Of a stretch of DNA of 64,000 nucleotides, positions 53,495-62,353 are shown in pieces; within the stretch, counting starts at the first letter, position 1; every line of letters starts with the position of its first letter. The stretch is from Nostoc sp. UHCC 0870 (GTDB taxonomy: Bacteria; Cyanobacteriota; Cyanobacteriia; Cyanobacteriales; Nostocaceae): contig NZ_CP091913.1 in NCBI RefSeq assembly GCF_022063185.1, positions 1,736,001-1,800,000 of the forward strand, in the 5' to 3' direction. A program made the translations under genes and the position numbers. The notes beneath the pieces were generated by a model, which saw only the letters and a list, made by a program, of their open reading frames with translations, searched no databases and had not been told where the DNA came from.

Positions 53495-54733
53495 ATGTTA
53501 TCACCACTATCTTCTCACAATGTTATCCAGTATCTGCACACAGCAGGTCTGTGTAGCTTATTAGATGGCACTTTTGAGAGTATTAAGTTGCCAGAAACTA
53601 ATAAGAAGAATCGTAATTTAGTGGTGAAATTAGGAGATAATCGCCAACTTCTAGTGAAGCAAGAACATAAGCATGAAACTGATGGAATTTCTCATGAATT
53701 GTTTAACGAATGGCTTTTTCAGGAATTACTTCAGCAATTTCCAGTTTTAGGTAATATTTCTGCTATTGCACCATTAGTGCTACATTTTGATGAGGAAAAC
53801 TCCATCCTGGTGCGTAGCTATCTCAGTGAATATCTAGATTTAAGTAACTTTTATCAAAACAACAATATTTTCCCTGTAGAGATTGCTACAGCCATTGGTA
53901 CAACATTAGCGTCCCTACACCGCGCTACTTTCCAAGGTAAGGAATACCGTGATTTTATGGCGACTGCACCCCAAGGACAGTTTCGCTATAGCTTTTACAA
54001 CCCAGCACAAGGGATAGACTCGATTACTCCAGAGATTTTTAGTCACGTTCCCAGCGAGTCAAGGCGATTCTATGAACTCTATCAACGTTACGAGAGTTTA
54101 GAAGCTGCAATTGCTGATTTAGCCTATGAATGGAATCCTTGTTGCTTGACACACAATGATTTAAATTTGCATAACGTCTTAATTCATTCTCGATGGAATC
54201 AGTTAGATAACTGCTTAGTAAAATTAATTGATTGGGAAGCTTGTGGATGGGGAGATCCAGCTTTTGATTTGGGAACTATGTTGGCTAGTTATTTAGAAAT
54301 TTGGCTTTCAAGTTTGGTGATAGATGCAACATTGGAGTTAGAAGAATCTCTACAATTAGCTATGACTCCATTAGAAGATATTCAACCCTCATTAGTAGCT
54401 TTATTAACGGCTTATTTAAATGCCTTTCCCATGATTTTGGACTATAGTTGTGATTTCTTGGTACGAGTTATCAAGTTTACAGGATTGGCATTAATTCATC
54501 AAATTCAAGACAGTATAAAAAATTGCAAGTGCTTTGATAATTCTGATATCTATAAGTTACAATTAGCCAAAAATATTCTAACTAAGCCTGAGCAATCTAT
54601 AGTCAGTATTTTGGGAGTTGATGAGTCAGTAATTGTAAGTTCTATAGGTACAATGAATACAATACCACAACCAGAAAAAGAGAAGCAACTAGTTCGCCTG
54701 TATTATGAAAAAACTCGCTTGCGTGGCTGCTAA
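53495..54733 (+). CDS. APH-type kinase (aminoglycoside/Ser-Thr phosphotransferase family)
   Basis: The 412-residue protein has the aminoglycoside-phosphotransferase fold marks: RNLVVKLGDNRQLLVKQE with the ATP-binding Lys, the catalytic loop CLTHNDLNLHNVL (about 216-228), and the metal-binding IDWEACGWGDPAFDLGT (about 245-261). It phosphorylates a hydroxyl of an unknown substrate. The next gene is a HopA1-family protein; in class V lanthipeptide pathways this exact pair (LxmK and LxmY type) phosphorylates Ser/Thr of a peptide and eliminates the phosphate. That role here is inference. Confidence 0.85.
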   Translation: MLSPLSSHNVIQYLHTAGLCSLLDGTFESIKLPETNKKNRNLVVKLGDNRQLLVKQEHKHETDGISHELFNEWLFQELLQQFPVLGNISAIAPLVLHFDEENSILVRSYLSEYLDLSNFYQNNNIFPVEIATAIGTTLASLHRATFQGKEYRDFMATAPQGQFRYSFYNPAQGIDSITPEIFSHVPSESRRFYELYQRYESLEAAIADLAYEWNPCCLTHNDLNLHNVLIHSRWNQLDNCLVKLIDWEACGWGDPAFDLGTMLASYLEIWLSSLVIDATLELEESLQLAMTPLEDIQPSLVALLTAYLNAFPMILDYSCDFLVRVIKFTGLALIHQIQDSIKNCKCFDNSDIYKLQLAKNILTKPEQSIVSILGVDESVIVSSIGTMNTIPQPEKEKQLVRLYYEKTRLRGC

Positions 54734-54835
54734 ATAGAAGGCAGAAGTTAGAATTAATTAATGTAGAGTGGGTTTCAACAATCAAATCTGATTACTCTAC
54801 TTTGTAGGTGTTAAGTCTGAATTTTCAATTGATTA

Positions 54836-55924
54836 ATGCTAAATTACTCTGCTAAAACAATGCTAAATTCCTTAATAGATATTGCTACCAATATCCAAAT
54901 TGAGCCGAATTTTTGTATCTACCATCCTAATTACCAGCCTTTTGCTTTACCAACTAAAGTAGCAGATAGATTTCAGCAAAATTCGGCTACCCTACAACAT
55001 AAATATCTCAATTTATTATTACGTAATTTTATTTACGGTATCTATTATAACGGGGTTTTGCAAAGCAGCTTGGCAGTTGATAGTAGTAATAGTAATTACC
55101 AACTCCCACAAAATTTAGCAACTAATTCTGTTGTGGGTATTGATTGGGAATTTTATGAACAACTGCAAGCTAGCAATCATGGTAGAGGTTATTTTGACCC
55201 TAGTTGGGAAGTGCTGCGAAAAGAACCTGATGGTACTATGGCAGTGACTAAAGATGGTTTAACTTTATATATTGAACCAGATTGTCACCTCAAACCTGGA
55301 AAAAAATCCGCCCAAGTTGGTGAATCAGTAGCGATTTGGATGCCGAATAATCGCTTGCAAAATGGCTATTATCTAGCTGTGAGTGATGTGGGACAGGAAC
55401 AACAAGGCAAACCAGATGTAAATTTAGGCACAGGTAGAATCTATTTTAACTTTACCGTAGATGGTGCGATCGCGCTGATGGATAGTTTAACCCAGCAACT
55501 TAATGCCAATACTATCCCTTTTACCTTTCAAGTTCTCTACAACCCCAGTGCCTATGAACGCTACGATTCTGGGTTACTCTACTTTGAGCGTCACGACTAT
55601 CCAGCGATTCACAAAATTTTACAACTTGTCTATAAAGAAAATCAAGCTTATTTTCAGCCAGAAATCCCTTTATTCACCAAGTTTTTAGCCCCAGGTTTAG
55701 GACTCGCGGAAGAACCTACTCAAAAATTTACCGCACAAGAAAGTTTTGGGATGAATCGTTGTCAAATCTTAGCTAATGCTTTGTTAGAAGCTTGGCAAAA
55801 AGGTAAGAATGCTGTAGAAGAAAGGATGAAAGCCATTCATCAACATTTCCAAGATCATTCCATCGATTTACAGCGTCCCTACCTTAACCCTACCTCTGAA
55901 GATATATATTCCCCATTAAAGTAA
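54836..55924 (+). CDS. HopA1-family (T3SS effector HopA1-like) protein
   Basis: The 362-residue protein looks like the HopA1 family: LLLRNFIYGIYYNGVL, then FYEQLQASNHGRGYFDPSWEVL, then RIYFNFTVDGAIALMDSLT and RHDYPAIHKILQLVY, with a tail of PYLNPTSEDIYSPLK. Members include plant-pathogen effectors and LxmY-type lanthipeptide enzymes thought to act as phospho-Ser/Thr lyases. No secretion signal and no type III system nearby, so a biosynthetic enzyme is more likely. It follows the APH kinase by 102 bases and ends at a strong terminator. The start could be Met 1 or Met 9. Confidence 0.82.
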   Translation: MLNYSAKTMLNSLIDIATNIQIEPNFCIYHPNYQPFALPTKVADRFQQNSATLQHKYLNLLLRNFIYGIYYNGVLQSSLAVDSSNSNYQLPQNLATNSVVGIDWEFYEQLQASNHGRGYFDPSWEVLRKEPDGTMAVTKDGLTLYIEPDCHLKPGKKSAQVGESVAIWMPNNRLQNGYYLAVSDVGQEQQGKPDVNLGTGRIYFNFTVDGAIALMDSLTQQLNANTIPFTFQVLYNPSAYERYDSGLLYFERHDYPAIHKILQLVYKENQAYFQPEIPLFTKFLAPGLGLAEEPTQKFTAQESFGMNRCQILANALLEAWQKGKNAVEERMKAIHQHFQDHSIDLQRPYLNPTSEDIYSPLK

Positions 55925-55958
55925 TTTGTATTGACATTGCAGTAAAATTAACCAATAG

Positions 55959-55985
55959 AGCAGGCTTGTTGCCTGCTATTTTTTT
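55959..55985 (+). terminator. Intrinsic terminator after the HopA1-family gene
   Basis: AGCAGGC-TTGTT-GCCTGCT is a perfect seven-bp stem followed by ATTTTTTTA. It closes the kinase/HopA1 transcript before the thioesterase gene starting at 56010. Confidence 0.92.
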
Positions 55986-56009
55986 ATTTTTGAATTTTGA
56001 ATTTTATTT

Positions 56010-56459
56010 ATGTCTTTTAGTTATCATCGCACTGTTCGCTTTCAAGATACAGATGCTGCGGGTGTAGTCTACTTCGCCAATATTCTGAGTATTTGTCATG
56101 AAGCCTATGAAGAATCTCTGAGAACATCAGGTATCAATCTCAAAGATTTTTTTACTAATCCCCAGGTGGCTTTCCCTATTGTTCACGCTAGCGTAGATTT
56201 TCTTCGCCCCGTATTTTGTGGAGATAAGTTATTAATTAGCTTAATGCCACAAAAAGTGGGGGCAGAAAAGTTTGAAATTACCTATGAAATATCCTTGAAT
56301 GAGGTAGTAGTTGCTAAGGCAATTACTCGACACGTTTGTATTGATGCGAATAGTAGAAATAAGCAAGTATTACCAACTAATATTGTCCATTGGTTGGAAC
56401 GCAATCGCAGAGAAATAGAAGAAGCGGAGAGAAGAAAAGCTAGAGAAGTTATTGCATGA
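56010..56459 (+). CDS. 1,4-dihydroxy-2-naphthoyl-CoA thioesterase
   Basis: The 149-residue hot-dog-fold protein has the 4HBT-type start [24 protein letters not shown], where the Asp is catalytic, followed by [10 protein letters not shown]. Thioesterases of this kind hydrolyse 1,4-dihydroxy-2-naphthoyl-CoA in phylloquinone synthesis (Slr0204 type). Its position next to menE, menC, menA and menF supports that use. It converges with menE across a tandem-repeat spacer. Confidence 0.9.
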   Translation: MSFSYHRTVRFQDTDAAGVVYFANILSICHEAYEESLRTSGINLKDFFTNPQVAFPIVHASVDFLRPVFCGDKLLISLMPQKVGAEKFEITYEISLNEVVVAKAITRHVCIDANSRNKQVLPTNIVHWLERNRREIEEAERRKAREVIA

Positions 56460-56530
56460 AATAATTAAATCCCCAACTCCAATTGTCTTTAATTTTGAAG
56501 TAATGAGTGATAAGTAATAATTACTGAGTA

Positions 56531-56580
56531 TTACTCATTACTCATTACTCATTACTCATTACTCATTACTCATTACTCAT
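56531..56580 (+). repeat. Tandem heptamer array, seven units of TTACTCA
   Basis: Seven units of TTACTCA and one extra base lie between the convergent thioesterase and menE genes. Just left, ATGAGTGATAAGTAATAATTACTGAGTATTACTCAT-like sequence (56511-56540) makes an imperfect inverted repeat with it. Confidence 0.93.
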
Positions 56581-56633
56581 TTAATGGCACTATCAATAAT
56601 TATTCTGCGCCGTAACACACCCTACTGTATTTT

Positions 56634-58004
56634 TTATTTTTTGAGAAATTCTGTAGCTATTTTTTGTAGTGTTTGGCGATTGACTTTTCCTTGGGCATTA
56701 CGAGGTAAGGTATCTAGAGAAATCCAGTATTTTGGTATTTTAAATTTGCTAAGTTGACTTTTGAGTGCAGTTTTAATTTCTTCTGGATTAATATTTGTAT
56801 TTTTAGGAATATAGACGGCTGTTAATGCTTGTCCCCAATCTAAATCGGGTATACCAATTACACACACATCAGTAACTTTTTGCGTTTGCAGTATAGCTGA
56901 TTCTACTTCTGTGGGGTAAATATTTTCTCCGCCTGAGATGATTTTATCGCTGTTACGTCCAACAAGTGTTAAATAACCTTGCTCATCTAAAAAACCTAAA
57001 TCATCTACTACAAAATCATGTTGATTGTTCCAGAAATTGGGGTAATAACCAAGGGCTAAAGATGTAGCTTGAATGCTTATATTGCCTATTATATTAGCTG
57101 GTGATACTTCTTTCTGAGAATTATAAATCTTTACTTGAGCATGAGGAAGAATTTGACCACTGCTATTTTTACCACTTAAGAAATCATCTGGTTTGAGGGT
57201 GACAATTTGGGAAGCTGTTTCTGTCATGCCATAGGTTGGTGCTAATCGAATACCATGAAATTTGGCTTTTTCTAATAATTCATCCCAAGCAGGCGCACCA
57301 CCTAAGAGAACAGTTTTAAATTTAGCTAGCCATGCAGTTAATTCTGGGTTTTGTAGCAGTCTTTGTAATTGGGTAGGTACTAAAGATATGAAAAACTCTT
57401 GAGGGTTAATCTGGTATTTTTGATCTAGTTCTATTGATTTAAAAGGCAAAATTACTAGTTTACCGCCAGTGATTACAGCACGCATAAATTGCATTAAGCC
57501 GCTAACATGATACAACGGTAAAATACAAAATGAATTTACTTGTTGTAGCTGAAAATATTCTGTAAATCCCTGCACTGATGCGGTGAGAGTTTCCCAGGTG
57601 TGCATGGCAAATTTAATCTTTCCCGATGAACCACCGGTGGGAATCATTATGAGAGGGGACAGGGGACAGGGGACAGGGGACAGGGGGAATTGAGTTTCAT
57701 TCCCCATACCCCAAATAATATCAGGTTGTACTAAGTTAAATACTTGATGCCATTCTTGTTCAACCCAGTCGGGGTTACATAAAAATACTTGGCAATTGGC
57801 TGCACACGCGGCGATGAATCCCGCTAAAAATTTGACTGGTTCTCGCTCGGCTAGGATGATTTTTAGGGGTTGAATATCTGTTAATAATTGGCTAAGTTCG
57901 GCATATAGTTTGGTGGCGATTTGTTGAAGTTCTTGGTTGTCATCACCAATTAGCAAATCATGGTGAATCAAGTTATGAAAATAAACTTTCTGGCCAGGTG
58001 TCAT
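56634..58004 (-). CDS. menE: 2-succinylbenzoate--CoA ligase
   Basis: The 456-residue AMP-forming ligase has the P-loop MIPTGGSSGKIKFAMHTW, PLYHVSGLMQFMRA, YGMTETASQIV, and the C-terminal VDDLGFLDEQGYLTLVGRNSD and PRNAQGKVNRQTL with the catalytic Lys. It activates o-succinylbenzoate for ring closure in phylloquinone synthesis. ATG 58004 is chosen; it overlaps the 3' end of menC by 32 bases, so the two are coupled. A heptamer array inside the gene (57655-57682) adds a Pro-rich stretch PLSPVPCPLSP just before the P-loop, which homologues are not expected to have. Confidence 0.93.
   Translation of the reverse strand: MTPGQKVYFHNLIHHDLLIGDDNQELQQIATKLYAELSQLLTDIQPLKIILAEREPVKFLAGFIAACAANCQVFLCNPDWVEQEWHQVFNLVQPDIIWGMGNETQFPLSPVPCPLSPLIMIPTGGSSGKIKFAMHTWETLTASVQGFTEYFQLQQVNSFCILPLYHVSGLMQFMRAVITGGKLVILPFKSIELDQKYQINPQEFFISLVPTQLQRLLQNPELTAWLAKFKTVLLGGAPAWDELLEKAKFHGIRLAPTYGMTETASQIVTLKPDDFLSGKNSSGQILPHAQVKIYNSQKEVSPANIIGNISIQATSLALGYYPNFWNNQHDFVVDDLGFLDEQGYLTLVGRNSDKIISGGENIYPTEVESAILQTQKVTDVCVIGIPDLDWGQALTAVYIPKNTNINPEEIKTALKSQLSKFKIPKYWISLDTLPRNAQGKVNRQTLQKIATEFLKK
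57655..57682 (-). repeat. Tandem heptamer array inside menE, four units of GGGGACA
   Basis: Four perfect GGGGACA units are in coding sequence on the opposite strand, read as PLSPVPCPLSP. The frame remains open. The unit equals that at 41090-41117. Confidence 0.95.
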
Positions 58005-58959
58005 CTTCTGCTTGGGTAAAAAAGTGATTGATGCCGAAACCAACAGCCCTATTGTGACGGGATAGTTCTGCTGCTATTCTGAGTGCAGCAAGTCTGGCGA
58101 TCGCAGTTTCAAATACTGATGAAAATACTGCGTCAATTCCATGCTGTCGGCAAAATCTTCTTAAACGCGAGGGAGAACCCGCAATGGCTGGTTTAATCAC
58201 GAAAATTCCTCGCCAACCTTTTTCATAACAATCAGCAAGTTGCTGGAGTGTGGCGACGGATTCATCTAATGCGATCGCAGTATCATAACACTGACTCAAT
58301 GTCAAAATCTCGAAAAAATCTGTCACAGGTAGCGGTTGTTCGATAAATTCAATTTTCACAGTCAATTCTGGATTTTTTCGCAGATTATCACAAGTTTTTA
58401 ACCATAATTCTGCTTTTTCATAGTTCAATCCACCGTTAGCATCAAGTCGCAGTTTGGCGGAATTTGGTAAGGCTTGCGTTAGTAAATCAAATACTTGCAG
58501 TTCTTGACTAATATCATCTACCCCTATTTTCCATTTAAACGTGCGGTATCCCTGCTGCCAAAGAGTTTGCCATTGATGTAAAGCTGCTTCCCCAGATGGA
58601 AGTAAGGCACTGTATTGGGCATTGGTGGGAGACAAGGGAGAAAATTCTGGAATTAAGTCCCTAGTCCCCATTTCCTCTAATGCTGACTCAAAGGCGAATT
58701 GACAAGCTGGTAAATCGTCGGGAATAGAGAAAATATTTGCTGGTGTGATTTCTTGGGGGAGTTGGTGACAAAAATCTAAAGCTTGTTCTAGAGTTTCCGA
58801 ACCGAACCAGCTAATGGGGGCGATTTCTCCCCAGGCGACTTTACCAGTGGAATCACGCAACCTGAGAATAATAGCTTCACGAATTTCCCATACACTATGA
58901 CTAGTAATTAGCGACCGCGTAAATTGCCGTGATATTAGGCGAAAATCAAATTGGTACAT
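57973..58959 (-). CDS. menC: o-Succinylbenzoate synthase
   Basis: The 328-residue enolase-superfamily enzyme has TFKWKIGV with the acid/base Lys, KLRLDANGGLNYEKA (metal Asp), EFIEQPLPV (Glu), AIALDESVA (Asp) and IFVIKPAIAGS (second Lys). It dehydrates SHCHC to o-succinylbenzoate. The ATG at 58959 is used, as the longer frame upstream is repeat-derived (LHPYT-like). It follows menA by a 173-base spacer of inverted octamer arrays and overlaps menE. Confidence 0.93.
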   Translation of the reverse strand: MYQFDFRLISRQFTRSLITSHSVWEIREAIILRLRDSTGKVAWGEIAPISWFGSETLEQALDFCHQLPQEITPANIFSIPDDLPACQFAFESALEEMGTRDLIPEFSPLSPTNAQYSALLPSGEAALHQWQTLWQQGYRTFKWKIGVDDISQELQVFDLLTQALPNSAKLRLDANGGLNYEKAELWLKTCDNLRKNPELTVKIEFIEQPLPVTDFFEILTLSQCYDTAIALDESVATLQQLADCYEKGWRGIFVIKPAIAGSPSRLRRFCRQHGIDAVFSSVFETAIARLAALRIAAELSRHNRAVGFGINHFFTQAEDDTWPESLFS

Positions 58960-58964
58960 AATAC

Positions 58965-59140
58965 GGGTGTAGGGGTGTAGGGGTGTAGGGGGAAGAAAGA
59001 GCAGCCAACCTAACCCTTGGGTTAAAAGCCCTGCTCCTTGGAGCAAAGGTGTTTGGCTCTTTTTCAATCCCCCCGTCCAACACCTTCAACCCCTACACCC
59101 TTACACCCTTACACCCTTACACCCTTACACCCTTACACCC
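58965..59140. repeat. Inverted octamer arrays between menA and menC
   Basis: Three GGGTGTAG units (58965-58988) begin five bases before the menC ATG on the minus reading. About 110 bases away stand the complementary type, CTACACCC then five TTACACCC units (59101-59140). They could pair as a large hairpin in the transcript. The right array overlaps the end of menA, supplying its last two codons and stop. Confidence 0.88.
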
Positions 59141-60050
59141 CTAATGAAACGCCGGCGATCGCAAATCCTACACCAAATAACAAGCAACTCCAAAAATGCA
59201 CAGCTACAGCAATGAATTTACAATTACTGACTTTTTCGGGCTGGTTGTGATTTTGTTGGACGTGGCGACACAATTTGAAGGCGTAGGGGAGACTTACCCA
59301 ACTTAACAGTGTCCATACTGGGAAAATGCCCAATACTACACACAGCAAGGTGAGTGGGTAAATGCTAGCTGTTAACCAAGTGAGGACTTTTGCACCTGTG
59401 GCTGTACCTAAACGGACAATAGGCGATCGCTTGCCGGCGGCGATGTCATCTTGAACTTGGTGAAAGTGTGAGCAAAATAAAATTAAACTGGTGACAACGC
59501 CAACAATTACTGACGCAGCTAAACTGGTGATTGACCAAGTTCTGGTTTGGCTGTAGTATGCGGCGGTAATGCCCAAAGGGCCAAAGGCGAAAAAGCAGAG
59601 AATTTCACCTAAACCTTGGTATCCTAGACGGAAGGGAGGCCCTTGGTACATATAGCCCAAGGCGCAGCATAACAGAATAATGCCGATCACCGTCGGGTCT
59701 TGTTGCCAGGTAGCGATCGCTAATATCCCCAACAAACCCCCAATCAAACACAAATTCCCTAACCAAAATACTACAGTCTTTTTACCAGTTAGATTCACCA
59801 GCGAGTGGTGTTTATTTATATCAATACCTGTTTCTGAATCAAATACATCATTACTGATATTTTCCCACGCCAAAATTAAAATTGCGGCGGCTACAAAAGT
59901 AGAAAATACTGCTATATTAAAACTTTTATTTTCCGCAAATGCTACAGATGTGCCAACCCAAATCGGCATAATTGCCACGCTGTACATTGGTGGTTTAATT
60001 GCCGCAATCCATAATTTACTCTGGGGACGGGAAATTTGTTTTGTAGTCAT
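59133..60050 (-). CDS. menA: 1,4-dihydroxy-2-naphthoate polyprenyltransferase
   Basis: The 305-residue UbiA-family membrane protein has about eight helices, the first Asp-rich motif ENISNDVFDSETGID (about 64-78) and the second near FCSHFHQVQDDIAAGKRSP. It attaches the phytyl (prenyl) chain to dihydroxynaphthoate at the membrane in phylloquinone synthesis. Its last residues GV and the TAA stop come from the tandem octamer array at 59101-59140. Order on the minus strand is menA, menC, menE. Confidence 0.94.
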   Translation of the reverse strand: MTTKQISRPQSKLWIAAIKPPMYSVAIMPIWVGTSVAFAENKSFNIAVFSTFVAAAILILAWENISNDVFDSETGIDINKHHSLVNLTGKKTVVFWLGNLCLIGGLLGILAIATWQQDPTVIGIILLCCALGYMYQGPPFRLGYQGLGEILCFFAFGPLGITAAYYSQTRTWSITSLAASVIVGVVTSLILFCSHFHQVQDDIAAGKRSPIVRLGTATGAKVLTWLTASIYPLTLLCVVLGIFPVWTLLSWVSLPYAFKLCRHVQQNHNQPEKVSNCKFIAVAVHFWSCLLFGVGFAIAGVSLGV

Positions 60051-60508
60051 CAGTCTAGATTAGTTAAATTACTAAAAATTTACTCATCTTGTGTTCATTC
60101 TGCGTGATGCTTAATATACTTTCTATTTAATTAAGCGTATTAGATAAATTATCTACACCCACTCAGCACTTAGCACTATGTTTCATCTACTTAACAAAAC
60201 TTAGGGGTTAAATCCCCGGCTTCTATCAAGCTGCAAGTGTTGTGGCGGGGTCTAAATCCCCGTTACAACACGTAATTGCGAATTGCGAATTGCGAATTGC
60301 GAATTGTTGTAACCTCCCCGTGGCAAATTTTACACTTTTTGTTTGCAGACTAAGACCAAGCATAGCTTGTCATGGTTTATGAACACCATCAACAAAGCAC
60401 GCCATACTCTGGTGAAATGGTGACTGAATATGCTACCTGTAGAAATACGACCATGTTTAATTACACTTTAGGAAGATAACTTAAAAAAAATTTACTATTT
60501 CTAGATTT
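60051..60508. other. Divergent intergenic region with a small repeat array
   Basis: About 458 bases between the divergent menA and menF genes. It holds GGGGTTAAATCCCC and GGGGTCTAAATCCCC palindromes (about 60205 and 60246) and four tandem AATTGCG units (60274-60301), flanked by short inverted TTACAACA/TTGTAA. Promoters for both men groups lie here. Confidence 0.6.
60274..60301 (+). repeat. Tandem heptamer array, four units of AATTGCG
   Basis: Four perfect units in the menA/menF promoter region, followed by a partial fifth. Seven-base class like the others in this window. Confidence 0.9.
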
Positions 60509-61924
60509 ATGACAGTTTCACCATGTCGTAGTAACTTTGTTGTAGAACAAAAAGACCTCTACCAATTTTTGTTAGCTGTTCAAGAAAACTGCCTCAAAAA
60601 TAATTGTAGGCAAATTGTGAGCATTTCCCTAGCAATTGACTGGGTTGATCCTCTGATAGTATTGGATAAATTAGCGCAAGCAAATGAAATAAATTTTTAC
60701 TTTGAGAATAAAAGTAAAGTTGAGGCGATCGCAGCTATCGACGCAGTGACAAAAATCCAAATTAATGGCAAAGACCGCTTTCATCAAGCTGAATATTTCA
60801 TTAAATCTAATCTAAAAAATATAATTAATTTTGGTGATACTAGTAAAGCTTTTACTGGGGCGCACTTTTTTTGTTATTTCAGCTTTTTTGATCAAACGCA
60901 CCAAGTTGATTATCCATTCCCTTCAGCTACTGTTTTTTTACCACGTTGGCAAGTAGCTGTCAAAAATGATCAATGTATCTTAGTCATAAATACTATTGTT
61001 AATGCTAGTTTTAATATTCCGTTATTTTTACAAACACTTACCAATAAAATAGAAACTCTTAATTCCTTAAAACGTTATTCGCCGAATCCAGATTATTTTC
61101 CTGCGATTTTTACGAGAAAATCAATCAAAGATACAGAACATTTTAAGCATTCCGTAATCTCAGTTTTAGAACAAATTCATTCTAATCATCTTAGCAAAAT
61201 TGTCCTAGCAGATGTTTTAGATGTGAACTCAAATCAGAATTTTAGTTTATTTCACTCATTAAATAACCTGCGTAAAACTCATCCAAATTGTTATATCTTC
61301 TCTACAAGTAATAGCAAGGGACAAAGTTTTATTGGTGCGAGTCCAGAAAGGTTAATTAGTATCCATAATCAACAATTAATTACTGATGCTTTAGCCGGCT
61401 CTGCACCCAGAGGTAAAACCCCTGCGGAAGATGCAGCCAATGCGAATCGTTTACTCAACAGCGAAAAGGAAAGACATGAACATTTATTAGTCATGAATTT
61501 CATTACACAACGCCTCACCCAACTAGGTTTATTACCCCAAATATTAGCCCCGCGTCTGCGACAATTATCTAATATTCAGCACCTATGGACACCAATTAGT
61601 GCGATCGTTCCGGCTAACGTCCATCCATTACAAATTGTTGCCCAATTACACCCCACACCAGCCGTAGCCGGTGCAGCCAGAGATATAGCCTGTACTGAAA
61701 TTCGCCGTTATGAAAACTTTGAGAGGGGTTTATATGCTGCGCCTTTGGGTTGGGTAGACTCTCAAGGGAACTGTGAATTTATTGTGGGGATTCGTTCCGC
61801 ATTAATTAATGGCGATCGCGCTAGACTTTATGCAGGTGCAGGTATTGTCGCCGGTTCTGATCCTGATCGAGAATTTGCCGAAATTCAACTCAAACTTCAA
61901 GCATTGCTAAAAGCATTAGTTTAA
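60509..61924 (+). CDS. menF: Isochorismate synthase
   Basis: The 471-residue protein has the chorismate-binding fold at its C-terminus: SNHLSKIVLADVLDV, FSTSNSKGQSFIGASPERL, DALAGSAPRGKTPAED, HLWTPISAIVP, LHPTPAVAGAARDIA and IRSALINGDRARLYAGAGIV with GSDPDREFAE. It converts chorismate to isochorismate, the first step to phylloquinone. It is divergent from menA. menD and menB are not in the window. Confidence 0.92.
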   Translation: MTVSPCRSNFVVEQKDLYQFLLAVQENCLKNNCRQIVSISLAIDWVDPLIVLDKLAQANEINFYFENKSKVEAIAAIDAVTKIQINGKDRFHQAEYFIKSNLKNIINFGDTSKAFTGAHFFCYFSFFDQTHQVDYPFPSATVFLPRWQVAVKNDQCILVINTIVNASFNIPLFLQTLTNKIETLNSLKRYSPNPDYFPAIFTRKSIKDTEHFKHSVISVLEQIHSNHLSKIVLADVLDVNSNQNFSLFHSLNNLRKTHPNCYIFSTSNSKGQSFIGASPERLISIHNQQLITDALAGSAPRGKTPAEDAANANRLLNSEKERHEHLLVMNFITQRLTQLGLLPQILAPRLRQLSNIQHLWTPISAIVPANVHPLQIVAQLHPTPAVAGAARDIACTEIRRYENFERGLYAAPLGWVDSQGNCEFIVGIRSALINGDRARLYAGAGIVAGSDPDREFAEIQLKLQALLKALV

Positions 61925-61936
61925 ATACATTCTACT

Positions 61937-62353
61937 ATGCCTGCTAAAGATAGATATCATGATGCTGTTAGAAAATCTCTAGAAAAAGATAACTGGCAAA
62001 TCACCAATGATCCATTTATTTTAAGATGGGGTGCAAGAGATTTATATGTTGATTTAGGGGCAGAAAAGCTAATAGCAGCAGAAAAAAGCGGAGAAAAAAT
62101 TGCAGTAGAAATTAAAAGCTTTATTGGTGCGTCTCCGGTAGCTGACCTAGAAAACGCTTTGGGGCAGTATATTTTATACTACGATATTCTTAGTCGTTTA
62201 GAGCCAGAGCGTTGTTTGTATCTTGCTATTCGCCAAGAAACATACTCAGAGTTGTTCCAAGAACCAATAGGTAAAATATTGATCGAGAATCAACGGCTTT
62301 GTTTACTCATATTTGATTCCGAACTGGAGGTAATTACTAAATGGATACCTTAG
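61937..62353 (+). CDS. xisH: XisH-family protein
   Basis: The 138-residue protein matches XisH, first known as a controlling factor for excision of the fdxN element in Anabaena. The start MPAKDRYHDAVRKSLEKDNW is typical. A PD-(D/E)xK nuclease-like pattern is visible with Asp 39 (LYVDLGAEK) and Glu 58 - Lys 60 (IAVEIKSFIG). It begins 12 bases after menF and overlaps xisI by 13 bases. There is no fdxN element here, so this is a paralogue with an unknown role. Confidence 0.92.
   Translation: MPAKDRYHDAVRKSLEKDNWQITNDPFILRWGARDLYVDLGAEKLIAAEKSGEKIAVEIKSFIGASPVADLENALGQYILYYDILSRLEPERCLYLAIRQETYSELFQEPIGKILIENQRLCLLIFDSELEVITKWIP

Noticed and set aside
54836..55924. Type III secretion effector
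   Set aside because: No secretion system or chaperone genes near; the kinase neighbour fits a modification enzyme better.
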